Assembly (NCBI RefSeq): GCF_002836945.1 | Contig: NZ_NIJM01000018.1 | Span: 1-64,000, forward strand | From: Shewanella chilikensis | GTDB taxonomy: Bacteria; Pseudomonadota; Gammaproteobacteria; Enterobacterales; Shewanellaceae | Reading direction: 5' to 3' | DNA: 64,000 nucleotides | The notes under the pieces: generated by a model | Told to the model about the DNA's origin: nothing | Seen by the model: the letters and a program-made list of their open reading frames with translations, nothing else | The model's database searches: none | Shown here: positions 38,671 to 47,161 of the stretch, one piece after another | Position numbering within the stretch: the stretch's first letter is position 1 | How the letters are laid out: each line of letters opens with the position of its first letter | Translations under genes and position numbers: made by a program

Positions 38671-39477
38671 ATGAGCAATAAAGTACACTTAGGCCATACC
38701 GCCAGAAAACGTTTCGGACAAAACTTCCTGACCGATGACAATGTGATCAACCGTATTGTGGCGGCTATCGCCCCGGATAATGAGCATGTCATGGTCGAAA
38801 TCGGCCCGGGTCTCGCGGCTCTGACCGAACCTGTGGCCAGCGCCATCGACAAGCTGACCGTGGTCGAACTGGACAGAGATCTGGTGGAGCGTCTAAAGCA
38901 GCATCCTGTGTTGAAAGACAAACTGGAAATTCATCAGGGTGATGCCCTGCAGTTTGACTTCAACAAACTGATGGTAGAAGGCAAGAAGCTCAAGGTCTTC
39001 GGTAACCTGCCATACAATATCTCCACACCGCTGATGTTCCATCTGTTCGAATACGCCGAGCAGATCACCAACATGCACTTCATGTTGCAAAAAGAGGTGG
39101 TGTTGCGGCTTTCGGCCAGCCCGGGAAGCAAGGCCTATGGCCGCCTGACCGTCATGGCCCAATATTATTGCCAGATAGTGCCGGTACTGGAAGTGCCACC
39201 GGGCAGCTTCACGCCGCCACCTAAGGTCGATTCCGCCGTGGTGCGCCTGGTGCCCTATGAAACCAAACCCTGGCCGGCCAAAGACGTTGCCATGCTCAGC
39301 AAGGTAACCAGCACCGCCTTCAACATGCGCCGCAAGACCCTGAGAAATAACCTCAAGGGGCTACTTGATGATGCCGATTATGAGGCCCTGGGAATTGATC
39401 CCGGCCTCAGACCCGAGCAGATCAGCGTCGAGCAATATGTTGCCATCGCCAACTTGCTGAGCGACCGTCAGGCATAA
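38671..39477 (+). CDS. rsmA: 16S rRNA dimethyladenosine transferase RsmA (KsgA)
   Basis: A 268-residue SAM-dependent methyltransferase dimethylating A1518 and A1519 of 16S rRNA in late small-subunit assembly. It has [11 protein letters not shown] (about residues 9-19), the SAM-binding [13 protein letters not shown] (about 42-54) and the catalytic NLPYNISTP (about 113-121). Length matches E. coli KsgA (273). It follows pdxA by 15 bp. Confidence 0.97.
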   Translation: MSNKVHLGHTARKRFGQNFLTDDNVINRIVAAIAPDNEHVMVEIGPGLAALTEPVASAIDKLTVVELDRDLVERLKQHPVLKDKLEIHQGDALQFDFNKLMVEGKKLKVFGNLPYNISTPLMFHLFEYAEQITNMHFMLQKEVVLRLSASPGSKAYGRLTVMAQYYCQIVPVLEVPPGSFTPPPKVDSAVVRLVPYETKPWPAKDVAMLSKVTSTAFNMRRKTLRNNLKGLLDDADYEALGIDPGLRPEQISVEQYVAIANLLSDRQA

Positions 39478-39536
39478 CATCCGGACGCCGGGCGGCGTCC
39501 TTCCTTTCCATCAGAGATTTTGGCCAGGAACTTAAG

Positions 39537-39917
39537 ATGAATCCCCAGAAGAGCCGTATCAGAGTCGAGGTGCAGACCCAGTATATAGAACACCAGTCCG
39601 CGCCGGATGAAGACAAGTATCTTTTCAGTTACACCATCACTATTATCAACCTGGGTGATGAGGCAGCGACCCTCAAGAGTCGCCACTGGGTGATAACTGA
39701 TGGCAATGGCCAACAAAGTGAAGTCCAGGGCGCCGGTGTCGTCGGTGAGACCCCGAGGATCAAGCCCAATACCGCCTACCAATACAGCAGCGGCACAGTG
39801 CTGGAAACGCCGCTGGGATTTATGGAAGGCCGTTATCTGATGGAAACCGATGCGGGCGAGAGTTTCTACGCCCAGATCCCTCCTTTCCGCCTGGCCGTAC
39901 CCGGCCAGGTACACTGA
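39537..39917 (+). CDS. apaG: ApaG domain protein
   Basis: A 126-residue single-domain protein with a fibronectin-III-like fold. It has QYIEHQSAPDEDKYLFSYTI (about residues 16-35), the central SRHWVITDG (about 51-59) and a Gly-containing C-terminus. The biochemical role in bacteria is uncertain; the domain recurs in eukaryotic F-box and PDIP38 proteins. AGGAA lies upstream. It is followed by apaH after 13 bp. Confidence 0.93.
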   Translation: MNPQKSRIRVEVQTQYIEHQSAPDEDKYLFSYTITIINLGDEAATLKSRHWVITDGNGQQSEVQGAGVVGETPRIKPNTAYQYSSGTVLETPLGFMEGRYLMETDAGESFYAQIPPFRLAVPGQVH

Positions 39918-39930
39918 TGGGCAGGTAACA

Positions 39931-40752
39931 GTGGCTCACTATTTTGTCGGCGATATTCAGGGCTGTTTCAACGAGTTGCAACGCCTGCTGGAGAAAGTCG
40001 ATTTTAATCCCTCCAGGGACGAGCTTTGGGCGGTCGGCGATCTGATCGCCCGCGGTCCGGATTCTCTCTCGACCTTGAGGTTCTTCCGCGACCTCGGCGA
40101 TTCGGCCAAGTCTGTGCTGGGTAACCATGATCTGCATCTACTGGCGGTAAAGGCCGGGCTCAAACGGGTCAAACCCAGCGACAAGCTGCAACCGCTGCTG
40201 GAAGCGGCGGATATCGGCAGCCTCATTGACTGGATTCGAAGCCAGCCCCTAATGCGCGAGTTGCCCGAGCATAAACTCATCATGACCCATGCAGGCGTGC
40301 CGCCCCAGTGGGATATCCAAACCTTACGCCAGGAAGCGAATGCCGTCAGCCAGGCGTTGCAGCGAGCCGACTATTTAGACAGTCTCATCGCCCGGATGTA
40401 CACAGAAGAGCCGGAAGACTGGTCTGATGCGCTCAGCGGCCTGCCCAGACTCAGGTACTGTATCAACGCCCTGACCCGGATGCGTTACCTCTATCTCGAC
40501 GGCACTCTGGATTTCAGTTGCAAAGTGCCGCCGACCAAATGTGACGACCCCAATCTCAAACCCTGGTTTTTATTCCCATCCAACACCGCTGACTACACCA
40601 AGGTCTTTGGCCATTGGGCCGCCCTGATGGGTAAAGTCGACGGTAAAAAACTGCAGGCGCTGGATACCGGCTGCTGTTGGGGAGAACACCTAACACTCTG
40701 GCACCTGGAATCAGATCAAAAAATTACCCAATCCAGGTTAAAAAAAGGTTAA
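39931..40752 (+). CDS. apaH: Symmetrical bis(5'-nucleosyl)-tetraphosphatase ApaH
   Basis: A 273-residue calcineurin-like phosphoesterase cleaving Ap4A to two ADP; it also removes Np4 caps from RNA in E. coli. The metal motifs are GDIQGCF (residues 8-14), GDLIARGPDS (about 35-44) and GNHDLHLLA (about 64-72). I start at GTG 39931, where the conserved AHYFVGDIQG begins; the frame extends upstream into apaG but that part is not conserved. It is the last gene of the series. Confidence 0.95.
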   Translation: MAHYFVGDIQGCFNELQRLLEKVDFNPSRDELWAVGDLIARGPDSLSTLRFFRDLGDSAKSVLGNHDLHLLAVKAGLKRVKPSDKLQPLLEAADIGSLIDWIRSQPLMRELPEHKLIMTHAGVPPQWDIQTLRQEANAVSQALQRADYLDSLIARMYTEEPEDWSDALSGLPRLRYCINALTRMRYLYLDGTLDFSCKVPPTKCDDPNLKPWFLFPSNTADYTKVFGHWAALMGKVDGKKLQALDTGCCWGEHLTLWHLESDQKITQSRLKKG

Positions 40753-40775
40753 GCTTAGCAAACATACGCCGATAA
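40749..40775 (+). promoter_or_regulatory. Sigma-28 (FliA) flagellar promoter
   Basis: TTAAGCTT (40749-40756), 11-bp spacer, GCCGATAA (40768-40775). The -10 is a perfect match to the FliA consensus and the -35 matches 6 of 8 (TAAAGTTT). It lies 75 bp before the chemoreceptor start and overlaps the end of apaH. Confidence 0.85.
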
Positions 40776-40849
40776 CCATTTGGTAACGTGCCTATGAAAA
40801 CTAAAAGATTTTTCCAAGAGAAAAACCATAACCTTTTCCGGAGTAGCCT

Positions 40850-42871
40850 ATGAAGTTGAACGTAGCGACCCGAGTCATAGCAGGGTTTGCCTTAGTCACC
40901 CTGCTATTGATTCTGCTTGGTGCTGTTTCCTGGTTCACCAACAATGAACTGAAAAACACCACCGAAGTTCTGCAACAACTGAGTATTCCGGCACTGAAAT
41001 CAACCGGCTCGCTGAGTGAGACCCTCAGCGAACAACAAAGATTGGTTCTGGTAGGCTACCATGTCACCAAGGCCAATAAGCTTCCGCCGCTCCAACAGCA
41101 GTTTGCCAGTCAAAAGCAAAGCTTCAAGGCGCAATTTGCCAGTCTGTCGAAGCTGGTACAGCAGGAGCCCGGGCTCAAAGAGATCCTGCCCCAGGTAGAG
41201 CGCAATTATCAGGCTTTTATTAACACCAGCGAACGCATGATGGCTGACCACCTCAGAGCGCTGGAACAGCAGGAAAGCCTCAATGAACAGCGAGATCAAC
41301 TGGAAACAACCGCCGATGATGCCGCCAGTTTGCTGCTGGACCTGATGGATCTTGAGCAAAGTGAAAACACCACTGAGCGGGAAATTGCCGCCTCAGCTGC
41401 AGCACTGGACAGCAATGTCACCAATGTGATCAGCACTGTTTACGATCTGGTGGCTACCGAAGAGCGCAGCAAGTACGAAATCATAGTCAAAGAACTTAGC
41501 TATATCAGCAACGAAGCCGAGGCCAAACTGGAGTACATCGGTCGCCATGGCGCCGGCGTCATTGATGCCGATGTGCTCAGCGAAATAAACGCCGAGCTTG
41601 GCAAGCTCAGCCAGCATCTTAAGGGCAATAACTCGATTCAGGCCCAGAAAGCGACCCAACTTGAACTTCAAGCCAGTACTCAGGCAGCACTGGCTCAGGT
41701 GGAAACCGACAAACAAAATGTCAATCAGGCAATGGCTGCCCTTTCCGGAGCCATCGAAACCCTGACCAATGAGATCAACGCCAAAACCCTGGCTAGTATC
41801 GACTCGGCCAGTATGCAGACCCTTTTGGTGGTGCTGGTGGCAATAGTGGTTGCCATCGCAGTGAGTATTGCCGTGGTGAAACCTCTTACCGCCTCACTCA
41901 ACCGTATCAATCAAGCATTGAATATCCTCGCTTCCGGTGACTTGACCCATAAGCTGGACGACTCTGGCCAGGATGAGTTTGCCGAGCTTTCCCGCAACTG
42001 TAACCGCCTTATCGACAGTCTCAGAGGCCTTATTCGCGGCATTTTGGATAGATCCAACCAATTGGCAGCCGCTGCCGAACAAACCTCGGCGGTCACCTCA
42101 CAAACCACTATCGGGATCCAGGAGCAGAAGAGTCAGGTGGATCAGGTAGCCACAGCCACCACAGAGCTGAGCTCCAGTGCCCAGCAGGTATCCCACAGCG
42201 CCGATCACGCCCTGAGCCAGATTAAACAGGCCGATGAAGAAGCTCAGCATATGCGAATCATTGCCGAGGAAAACCGTCGCACCATAGAAGCGCTGGCTGA
42301 GGAAGTTGCCAAGGCAGGAGAAGTGATTAACAAGGTGCACTCCGACAGTGACGCCATAGGCTCAATTCTGGATGTGATTCGTGGCATTGCCGAGCAGACC
42401 AATTTACTGGCACTCAACGCCGCCATCGAGGCCGCCAGGGCCGGTGAACAGGGACGCGGCTTTGCCGTTGTCGCCGATGAGGTACGCAATCTCGCATCCC
42501 GTACCCAGGAGTCGACCCAAGAGATCCAGCAGATGATCCAGGTGCTGCAAACAGGCACCCAAGAAGCAGTCGCTGTCATGGAACAGGGGCGCGCCCAGAC
42601 CAACTCCTGCGTCGCCAAGACAGAGCAAGCTAATCAGGCTCTGGAAACCATCAGCACATCTGTACATCAAGCCTTTGATGCCGGCACCCAAATCGCCAAC
42701 GCGGCTCAGGAGCAGAACCAGGTCAGTCAACAGGTTTCAGAAAAACTGGAACAGATCGCGCTGATCTCGGAAGAAACTGCCTCAGGCGCCGAACAGACCG
42801 CCCAATCCAGTCACCAGGTAGCACAACTCGCCGAAGAGTTGCAGGCTTCCGTTGGCGAGTTCAAAGTTTAA
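40850..42871 (+). CDS. Methyl-accepting chemotaxis protein
   Basis: A 673-residue transmembrane chemoreceptor. Helix 1 (about 9-29), a large helical periplasmic domain (about 30-322), helix 2 (about 323-345), a HAMP domain (about 347-400) and the cytoplasmic signalling domain (about 405-673). The conserved hairpin tip reads [20 protein letters not shown] (about residues 503-522). The ligand is unknown; the helical sensor is of the 4HB or HBM type. It has its own sigma-28 promoter, so it belongs to the late flagellar regulon. Confidence 0.93.
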   Translation: MKLNVATRVIAGFALVTLLLILLGAVSWFTNNELKNTTEVLQQLSIPALKSTGSLSETLSEQQRLVLVGYHVTKANKLPPLQQQFASQKQSFKAQFASLSKLVQQEPGLKEILPQVERNYQAFINTSERMMADHLRALEQQESLNEQRDQLETTADDAASLLLDLMDLEQSENTTEREIAASAAALDSNVTNVISTVYDLVATEERSKYEIIVKELSYISNEAEAKLEYIGRHGAGVIDADVLSEINAELGKLSQHLKGNNSIQAQKATQLELQASTQAALAQVETDKQNVNQAMAALSGAIETLTNEINAKTLASIDSASMQTLLVVLVAIVVAIAVSIAVVKPLTASLNRINQALNILASGDLTHKLDDSGQDEFAELSRNCNRLIDSLRGLIRGILDRSNQLAAAAEQTSAVTSQTTIGIQEQKSQVDQVATATTELSSSAQQVSHSADHALSQIKQADEEAQHMRIIAEENRRTIEALAEEVAKAGEVINKVHSDSDAIGSILDVIRGIAEQTNLLALNAAIEAARAGEQGRGFAVVADEVRNLASRTQESTQEIQQMIQVLQTGTQEAVAVMEQGRAQTNSCVAKTEQANQALETISTSVHQAFDAGTQIANAAQEQNQVSQQVSEKLEQIALISEETASGAEQTAQSSHQVAQLAEELQASVGEFKV

Positions 42872-43171
42872 TGCCAATAGTTGGCCTGAGCCGAGAATGT
42901 TTTATCGTCTGAATAGAGAAAAAATTCGGCGCTCAATCCTGAGGTCGGTGGATTGACGCCCCACAGACTCCAAAGCAGAACCAAGCTTTAGGGGCTCAAA
43001 CAAGGTATAAGTTCGTCATTGGTTATTTCCCTCATCGATTACTTCTGTGTTTCGCCTCTCTACAGCAACGGGCACAAGCAACAAAAGTGACACAAAAACC
43101 TGTTTTATTTATTGACAATCAACCTCTGTCGCTTGTTAGCTTGCAGATAAGGAAATTAGCGGGAGCTTTCA
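42872..43171. other. Intergenic region before tas
   Basis: I see no gene, hairpin terminator, repeat or confident promoter in this 300-bp spacer. A ribosome-site-like run (GGAGC) lies at the 3' end, before the tas start. Confidence 0.4.
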
Positions 43172-44212
43172 ATGGAATACAGACGTATCCCCCACTCCAC
43201 TCTGGAAGTGAGCAAACTGTGCCTCGGCACCATGACCTGGGGCGAGCAAAACAGCCAGGCCGACGCCTTCGACCAGTTGGATATGGCCCTAGCCGAAGGG
43301 ATTAACTTTATCGACACTGCCGAGATGTATCCGGTGCCGCCAAAACCCGAAACTCAGGGTGAGACCGAACGCATCCTTGGCGCCTACCTCAAGGCCCGCG
43401 GCAACAGAGACAACCTGGTGATTGCCACCAAGGTGGCGGCTCCCGGCGGCAAGAGTGACTATATCCGCAGTAAAATGGCACTTGACTGGCGCAATATCCA
43501 GCTGGCGGTGGATGCATCATTGCAGCGCCTGGGCGTAGACTGTATCGATCTCTACCAAATCCACTGGCCCCACAGAAACTGTAACTTCTTCGGCGAACTC
43601 TTCTATGAGCAGCAGGAGCAGGAGTCGATGACTCCCATCCTGGATACCCTGGAAGCCTTGAGCGAAGTGATCCGCGCCGGAAAGGTGCGCTATATCGGGG
43701 TTTCCAACGAAACCCCATGGGGCCTGATGAAATACCTGCAACTGGCCGAGAAACATGGCCTGCCGCGAATTGTCAGCGTGCAGAATCCCTATAACCTGCT
43801 GAATCGCAGCTTTGAAGTAGGCATGAGTGAAATAAGCCACCGTGAAGAATTGCCACTGCTGGCCTACTCGCCATTGGCCTTCGGTACCCTCACAGGCAAG
43901 TATCTCGACGGTCAGTGGCCAGCAGGTGCCAGGTTGACCCTGTTCAAGCGCTTCGCCCGCTATACCGGCACCGAGTTGGCGCTTGAGGCCACCGAAGCCT
44001 ACGTCAAGCTGGCCCAAAAATTCCACCTGAGTCCGGCGCAGATGGCACTGGCATTCGTCAACTCCCGTCCCTTCGTGGGCAGCAATATCATAGGTGCCAC
44101 CAATCTGGAGCAGTTAAAGGAGAACATTGCCGCCTCGCAGCTTAAGCTGAGTGATGAACTGCTCAATGAACTCAACTCGCTGTCGAGCCGCTTTCGCCTG
44201 CCCTGTCCTTAA
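43172..44212 (+). CDS. tas: Aldo/keto reductase Tas
   Basis: A 346-residue NADPH-dependent aldo/keto reductase, closely following E. coli Tas. The catalytic set is visible: D in INFIDTAEMY with Tyr (about residues 48-57), Lys in VIATKVAAPGG (about 86-96) and His in QIHWPHRN (about 131-138). The cofactor-binding end is IIGATNLEQLKENIAA (about 307-322). The physiological substrate is unknown. A strong terminator follows. Confidence 0.92.
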   Translation: MEYRRIPHSTLEVSKLCLGTMTWGEQNSQADAFDQLDMALAEGINFIDTAEMYPVPPKPETQGETERILGAYLKARGNRDNLVIATKVAAPGGKSDYIRSKMALDWRNIQLAVDASLQRLGVDCIDLYQIHWPHRNCNFFGELFYEQQEQESMTPILDTLEALSEVIRAGKVRYIGVSNETPWGLMKYLQLAEKHGLPRIVSVQNPYNLLNRSFEVGMSEISHREELPLLAYSPLAFGTLTGKYLDGQWPAGARLTLFKRFARYTGTELALEATEAYVKLAQKFHLSPAQMALAFVNSRPFVGSNIIGATNLEQLKENIAASQLKLSDELLNELNSLSSRFRLPCP

Positions 44213-44237
44213 GGGCTGAGATATTTCGCCTTGCATT

Positions 44238-44273
44238 GGGCGCACAAATCCATAAAGATCTGTGCGCCCTTTT
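44238..44273 (+). terminator. Intrinsic terminator of tas
   Basis: GGGCGCACA (44238-44246) pairs perfectly with TGTGCGCCC (44261-44269), and TTTT follows. It lies just before csdA, which therefore has its own promoter. Confidence 0.85.
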
Positions 44274-44291
44274 GATTGAAGATCCACAGCA

Positions 44292-45506
44292 ATGAGCACT
44301 CCACAGTTGCGCGCCCAGTTTCCCGCGCTCACCCAAATGCTGGGGGATTATCCCCTGGTCTATCTCGACACGGCCGCCACCAGCCAAAAGCCTCAGCGGG
44401 TGCTGGAAGCTATGGCGCGTTTTTACCGTGAAGATTGCGCCAATGTGCACAGAGCGGCCCATCAGCTTTCTGCCCGGGCGACCCAGGCCTACGAAGCTGT
44501 GCGTGATGCCTTGCAGCATTTTATCCATGCTGCCCGGCGGGAAGAGATCATCTTCACCCACGGCACCACCGAAGCCATCAACCTGCTGGCCTGGGGCCTT
44601 GGCGAGCGCTTTGGCAAGGATGACCTCATTCTGGTCGACAGCTGCGCTCATCACGCCAATCTGCTGCCCTGGCAACAACTGGCCAAACGCAGTGGTGCCA
44701 GGCTGGAACCCATACCACTGGATAAAGATCTGCGCCTCGATAAGGCGGCCTTTAGCCTGCTGCTCCAGCAAAAGCCCAAATTGGTGGCCCTCAGCCATGT
44801 TTCCAATGTATTGGGTACAGTCAATGACATACAAGCCCTGTGTCAGGATATTCGCGCCGCCGGCGCCATCAGTGTGGTGGACGGTGCCCAGGCCGTCGCC
44901 CATCTGCCGCTGGATATGCAGCAACTGGGGTGCGACTTTTATTCCTTTTCCGGCCACAAGATGTATGGCCCCAGCGGCATAGGCGTACTCTGGGGCCGCT
45001 ATGAATTGCTCGACACCTTGGAGCCACTGCTGACCGGCGGTGAGATGATAAAAACCGTCAGTTTCCAAGGCAGTACATTTGGCGACTTGCCCAACCGCCT
45101 CGAGGCCGGCACCCCGCCGATAGCCGAGGTCATAGGTCTGGGAGAGGCCGTCGCCTTTCTAAAACAGCAGGACAGACAAGCCCTGGCACTTGCCGAACAA
45201 AAACTGCTAAGCAAGTTGCAACAGGGGTTATCCGCCATTGCCGGGGTCGAACTTTACGGCGCTCACAGGGATAATCTGGGCGCCGTGGCCTTTAACCTCA
45301 AGGGTGAGCATCACCAGGATGTAGGCATACTGCTGGATCAACAAGGCATAGCGGTACGCTGCGGCCATCATTGCGCCATGCCACTGATGTCGCTGATGGG
45401 TATCAAGGGCTGCTGCCGGGCCTCTGTGGGGATCTACACTGATGAGCAAGATATCAAACGTTTTCTCGATGCCTTAAAGGCAAGCGCCGAACTATTGGGA
45501 TACTGA
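44292..45506 (+). CDS. csdA: Cysteine desulfurase CsdA/SufS-type
   Basis: A 404-residue PLP enzyme taking sulfur from Cys to form a persulfide. The PLP-binding lysine is K223 in FSGHKMYGP, and the persulfide Cys is C361 in RCGHHCAMPLM. The immediate neighbour is a SufE/CsdE protein, so this is the CsdA-CsdE sulfur-transfer pair and not the SUF operon, of which no other gene is near. The gap to csdE is 3 bp. Confidence 0.9.
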   Translation: MSTPQLRAQFPALTQMLGDYPLVYLDTAATSQKPQRVLEAMARFYREDCANVHRAAHQLSARATQAYEAVRDALQHFIHAARREEIIFTHGTTEAINLLAWGLGERFGKDDLILVDSCAHHANLLPWQQLAKRSGARLEPIPLDKDLRLDKAAFSLLLQQKPKLVALSHVSNVLGTVNDIQALCQDIRAAGAISVVDGAQAVAHLPLDMQQLGCDFYSFSGHKMYGPSGIGVLWGRYELLDTLEPLLTGGEMIKTVSFQGSTFGDLPNRLEAGTPPIAEVIGLGEAVAFLKQQDRQALALAEQKLLSKLQQGLSAIAGVELYGAHRDNLGAVAFNLKGEHHQDVGILLDQQGIAVRCGHHCAMPLMSLMGIKGCCRASVGIYTDEQDIKRFLDALKASAELLGY

Positions 45507-45509
45507 ACC

Positions 45510-45962
45510 ATGACAGAGCAAACACTCACTGCTGCCGACTTTATCCAGTTTGCCAAGCAAACCCAGGCGCCCCTGGCCGACTTATTTGAAGCCGTTTCCT
45601 CAGCCAATAATTGGCAGGACAGATACCGCCAGTTGATGCAAGGAGCCAAACTGTTGCCGGCCCTGCCACCCGAGCTGCAAACAGAAGCCGCCCGGGTACG
45701 CGGCTGTGAAAGCGCCGCCTGGCTCTACCACTGCCAAGTCGAGGGCAAACATCTGTTTATTGCCGACAGCGAGGCCCGCATCGTCAAGGGGCTAATCGCC
45801 CTGTTGCTGCATGCGGTGAATAACAGCGACAGCCAAACCCTGGCGCAATTTGAGCCCAAGGCTTATCTCAAGCGACTGGGTTTGGAGGGGCAACTGAGCC
45901 CATCCCGCAGCAACGGCCTCTATGCCCTGATAAGCAGGATCATCGAGCTCAGCCGAGAGTAA
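45510..45962 (+). CDS. csdE: Sulfur acceptor CsdE (SufE family)
   Basis: A 150-residue SufE-like protein that accepts persulfide sulfur from CsdA. The acceptor cysteine is C66 in VRGCESAAWL. The family features NWQDRYRQLMQGAKLLP (about residues 32-48) and KGLIALLL (about 93-100) are present. Length matches E. coli CsdE (147). It is coupled to csdA by a 3-bp gap. Confidence 0.9.
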   Translation: MTEQTLTAADFIQFAKQTQAPLADLFEAVSSANNWQDRYRQLMQGAKLLPALPPELQTEAARVRGCESAAWLYHCQVEGKHLFIADSEARIVKGLIALLLHAVNNSDSQTLAQFEPKAYLKRLGLEGQLSPSRSNGLYALISRIIELSRE

Positions 45963-46074
45963 TGGCATGCTGATTTTTTCAGCGTTTCAACTATCCAGCT
46001 CACATCGGAGAATAATTTTGCGGCCTGGTTGGCATTTTTCCAATTAAGCTTCACTTACCATCTGGTTCCAGAGT

Positions 46075-46151
46075 CGGAGCGTAGCTCAGCCCGGTAGAGC
46101 GCTGTCTTCGGGAGGCAGGGGTCGCAAGTTCGAATCTTGTCGCTCCGACCA
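46075..46151 (+). tRNA. tRNA-Pro(CGG)
   Basis: A complete cloverleaf of 77 nt with encoded CCA. Acceptor CGGAGCG/CGCTCCG, D-stem GCTC/GAGC, anticodon stem CTGTC/GGCAG with loop TTCGGGA, so the anticodon is CGG (46109-46111). T arm GCAAG-TTCGAAT-CTTGT. It reads the Pro codon CCG and resembles E. coli proK in its loops. Confidence 0.95.
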
Positions 46152-46182
46152 ATCAAACCGCTACCCAAGCGGCATAAAGACT

Positions 46183-46217
46183 CAAGGGCAGGTTCATTGA
46201 ACTTGCCCTTGTTGTTT
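46183..46217. terminator. Terminator of tRNA-Pro, bidirectional
   Basis: CAAGGGCAGGTTCA (46183-46196) pairs with TGAACTTGCCCTTG (46198-46211) with a single G-U, and GTTGTTT follows. It can also stop the minus-strand HupE-like transcript, which ends at 46226. Confidence 0.8.
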
Positions 46218-46225
46218 CTGTTTCG

Positions 46226-46831
46226 TCACACTGCCACAACCATCATCAAGCCGGCCAGCAACAAACAAGTGCCGAGCACGTATTGCAGTTGTTTCTTGGC
46301 CAGCACTTTACAGGTTACCTCCCCCACCATGCTGAGGATCAACACAGTCGCGCCGATCCCCACCAGATAGCCCAAAAACAAATTGGAGCCACTGAGGGTC
46401 CAGTCGGCTACGCCCAGATTGGTGCTGCCCAGGGTGTAGCCATGAGCAAATGCCAACATGGCAACCATGGCCGCAGCGATATGGGTGGCAAAACAGATAT
46501 TGCCGGCAATCAACATGCCGAGCACAAACATGGATAAGAGGACAAAGGATTTACTGACGATAAGCGCCACAGAGGTTTGCGCCGTCAAAGTGCCGGCCAA
46601 CATCACCAGCACAAAAGATAGCGGCACCACCCACAAGGCTTTGCCGCCAAGCTGCGCCGACCAGACGCCGACTCCTACAGCCACCAGCAGACTGGCCAAC
46701 AACATCAATGGGTTGAGTTGCATCACCTGCTCGGGAAAGCGTCCCACAACCCCCAACGACAACAGCAGACTGGCGCCAACACCCAAGAACAGCCAAGATC
46801 TGCCAGCAAACAAGGACCGCATCATAAGCAC
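46226..46831 (-). CDS. HupE/UreJ-like membrane protein
   Basis: A 201-residue protein with six or seven membrane helices. It most resembles HupE/UreJ nickel/cobalt permease-like proteins: the later motif is seen as FAHGYTLGS (about residues 132-140). The first HupE motif (HPxxGxDH) is missing from the N-terminal helix region, where the protein reads RFPEQVMQLNP, so metal transport is doubtful. Starts at MMRSLF or MRSLF, 2-3 codons downstream, are equally possible. No hydrogenase or urease gene is nearby. Confidence 0.6.
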   Translation of the reverse strand: MLMMRSLFAGRSWLFLGVGASLLLSLGVVGRFPEQVMQLNPLMLLASLLVAVGVGVWSAQLGGKALWVVPLSFVLVMLAGTLTAQTSVALIVSKSFVLLSMFVLGMLIAGNICFATHIAAAMVAMLAFAHGYTLGSTNLGVADWTLSGSNLFLGYLVGIGATVLILSMVGEVTCKVLAKKQLQYVLGTCLLLAGLMMVVAV

Positions 46832-46930
46832 CTCTCACTTGCCGAGTGACTATTCTTTAACTTTATACCTTAGGGCCAGAAAATGCTTGACCTGGCACAA
46901 ACTCCTGACAAATAACCCAGCTTTATTAAC

Positions 46931-46959
46931 TTGCATAACACAGACTCAAGCCTTACTAT
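46931..46959 (+). promoter_or_regulatory. Promoter of the trpS2 leader
   Basis: TTGCAT (46931-46936), 17-bp spacer, TACTAT (46954-46959); each box matches the consensus at four of six positions. Transcription from about 46966 would give a leader of roughly 195 nt before trpS2, enough for an attenuator. Confidence 0.5.
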
Positions 46960-47022
46960 CCTTGGGTCTTTAAATCGATTGTTATTTCAAAGCCTATGTA
47001 TTCCCCAGCAGACTCACTGCTC

Positions 47023-47070
47023 ATGCTACAGACTTGGTGGCGCAGCCCAAACCGGCGGCGTCAGGATTAA
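47023..47070 (+). CDS. Leader peptide with tandem Trp codons (TrpL-like)
   Basis: A 15-codon frame, MLQTWWRSPNRRRQD, ends at TAA 47068-47070. TGG TGG lies at 47035-47040. The motif WWRS resembles WWRTS at the end of the E. coli trp leader peptide. An in-frame ATG at 46996 would give 24 codons. Neither start has a strong ribosome site. Its position ahead of a terminator hairpin and of a tryptophanyl-tRNA synthetase gene makes a ribosome-stalling role convincing. A peptide this short could occur by chance, but tandem Trp codons here are most unlikely to. Confidence 0.7.
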   Translation: MLQTWWRSPNRRRQD

Positions 47071-47119
47071 ACATAGGTAAAATCATATCTTCCGGGCCGC
47101 CATAAGGCGGCCTTTGTGT
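47052..47119 (+). promoter_or_regulatory. trpS2: Tryptophan attenuator of trpS2
   Basis: The terminator is GGCCGCC (47095-47101), loop ATAA, GGCGGCC (47106-47112), then TTTGTGT. GGCGGC at 47054-47059, inside the end of the leader-peptide frame, can pair instead with GCCGCC at 47096-47101 and so prevent the terminator. A ribosome that finishes the leader peptide would cover 47054-47059 and let the terminator form. One stalled at the Trp codons (47035-47040) would leave it free, favouring the antiterminator and trpS2 expression. Confidence 0.72.
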
Positions 47120-47161
47120 ATCTGTACGTCTTATGGCTCCGGCAATTTCAAGGAGAACAAG

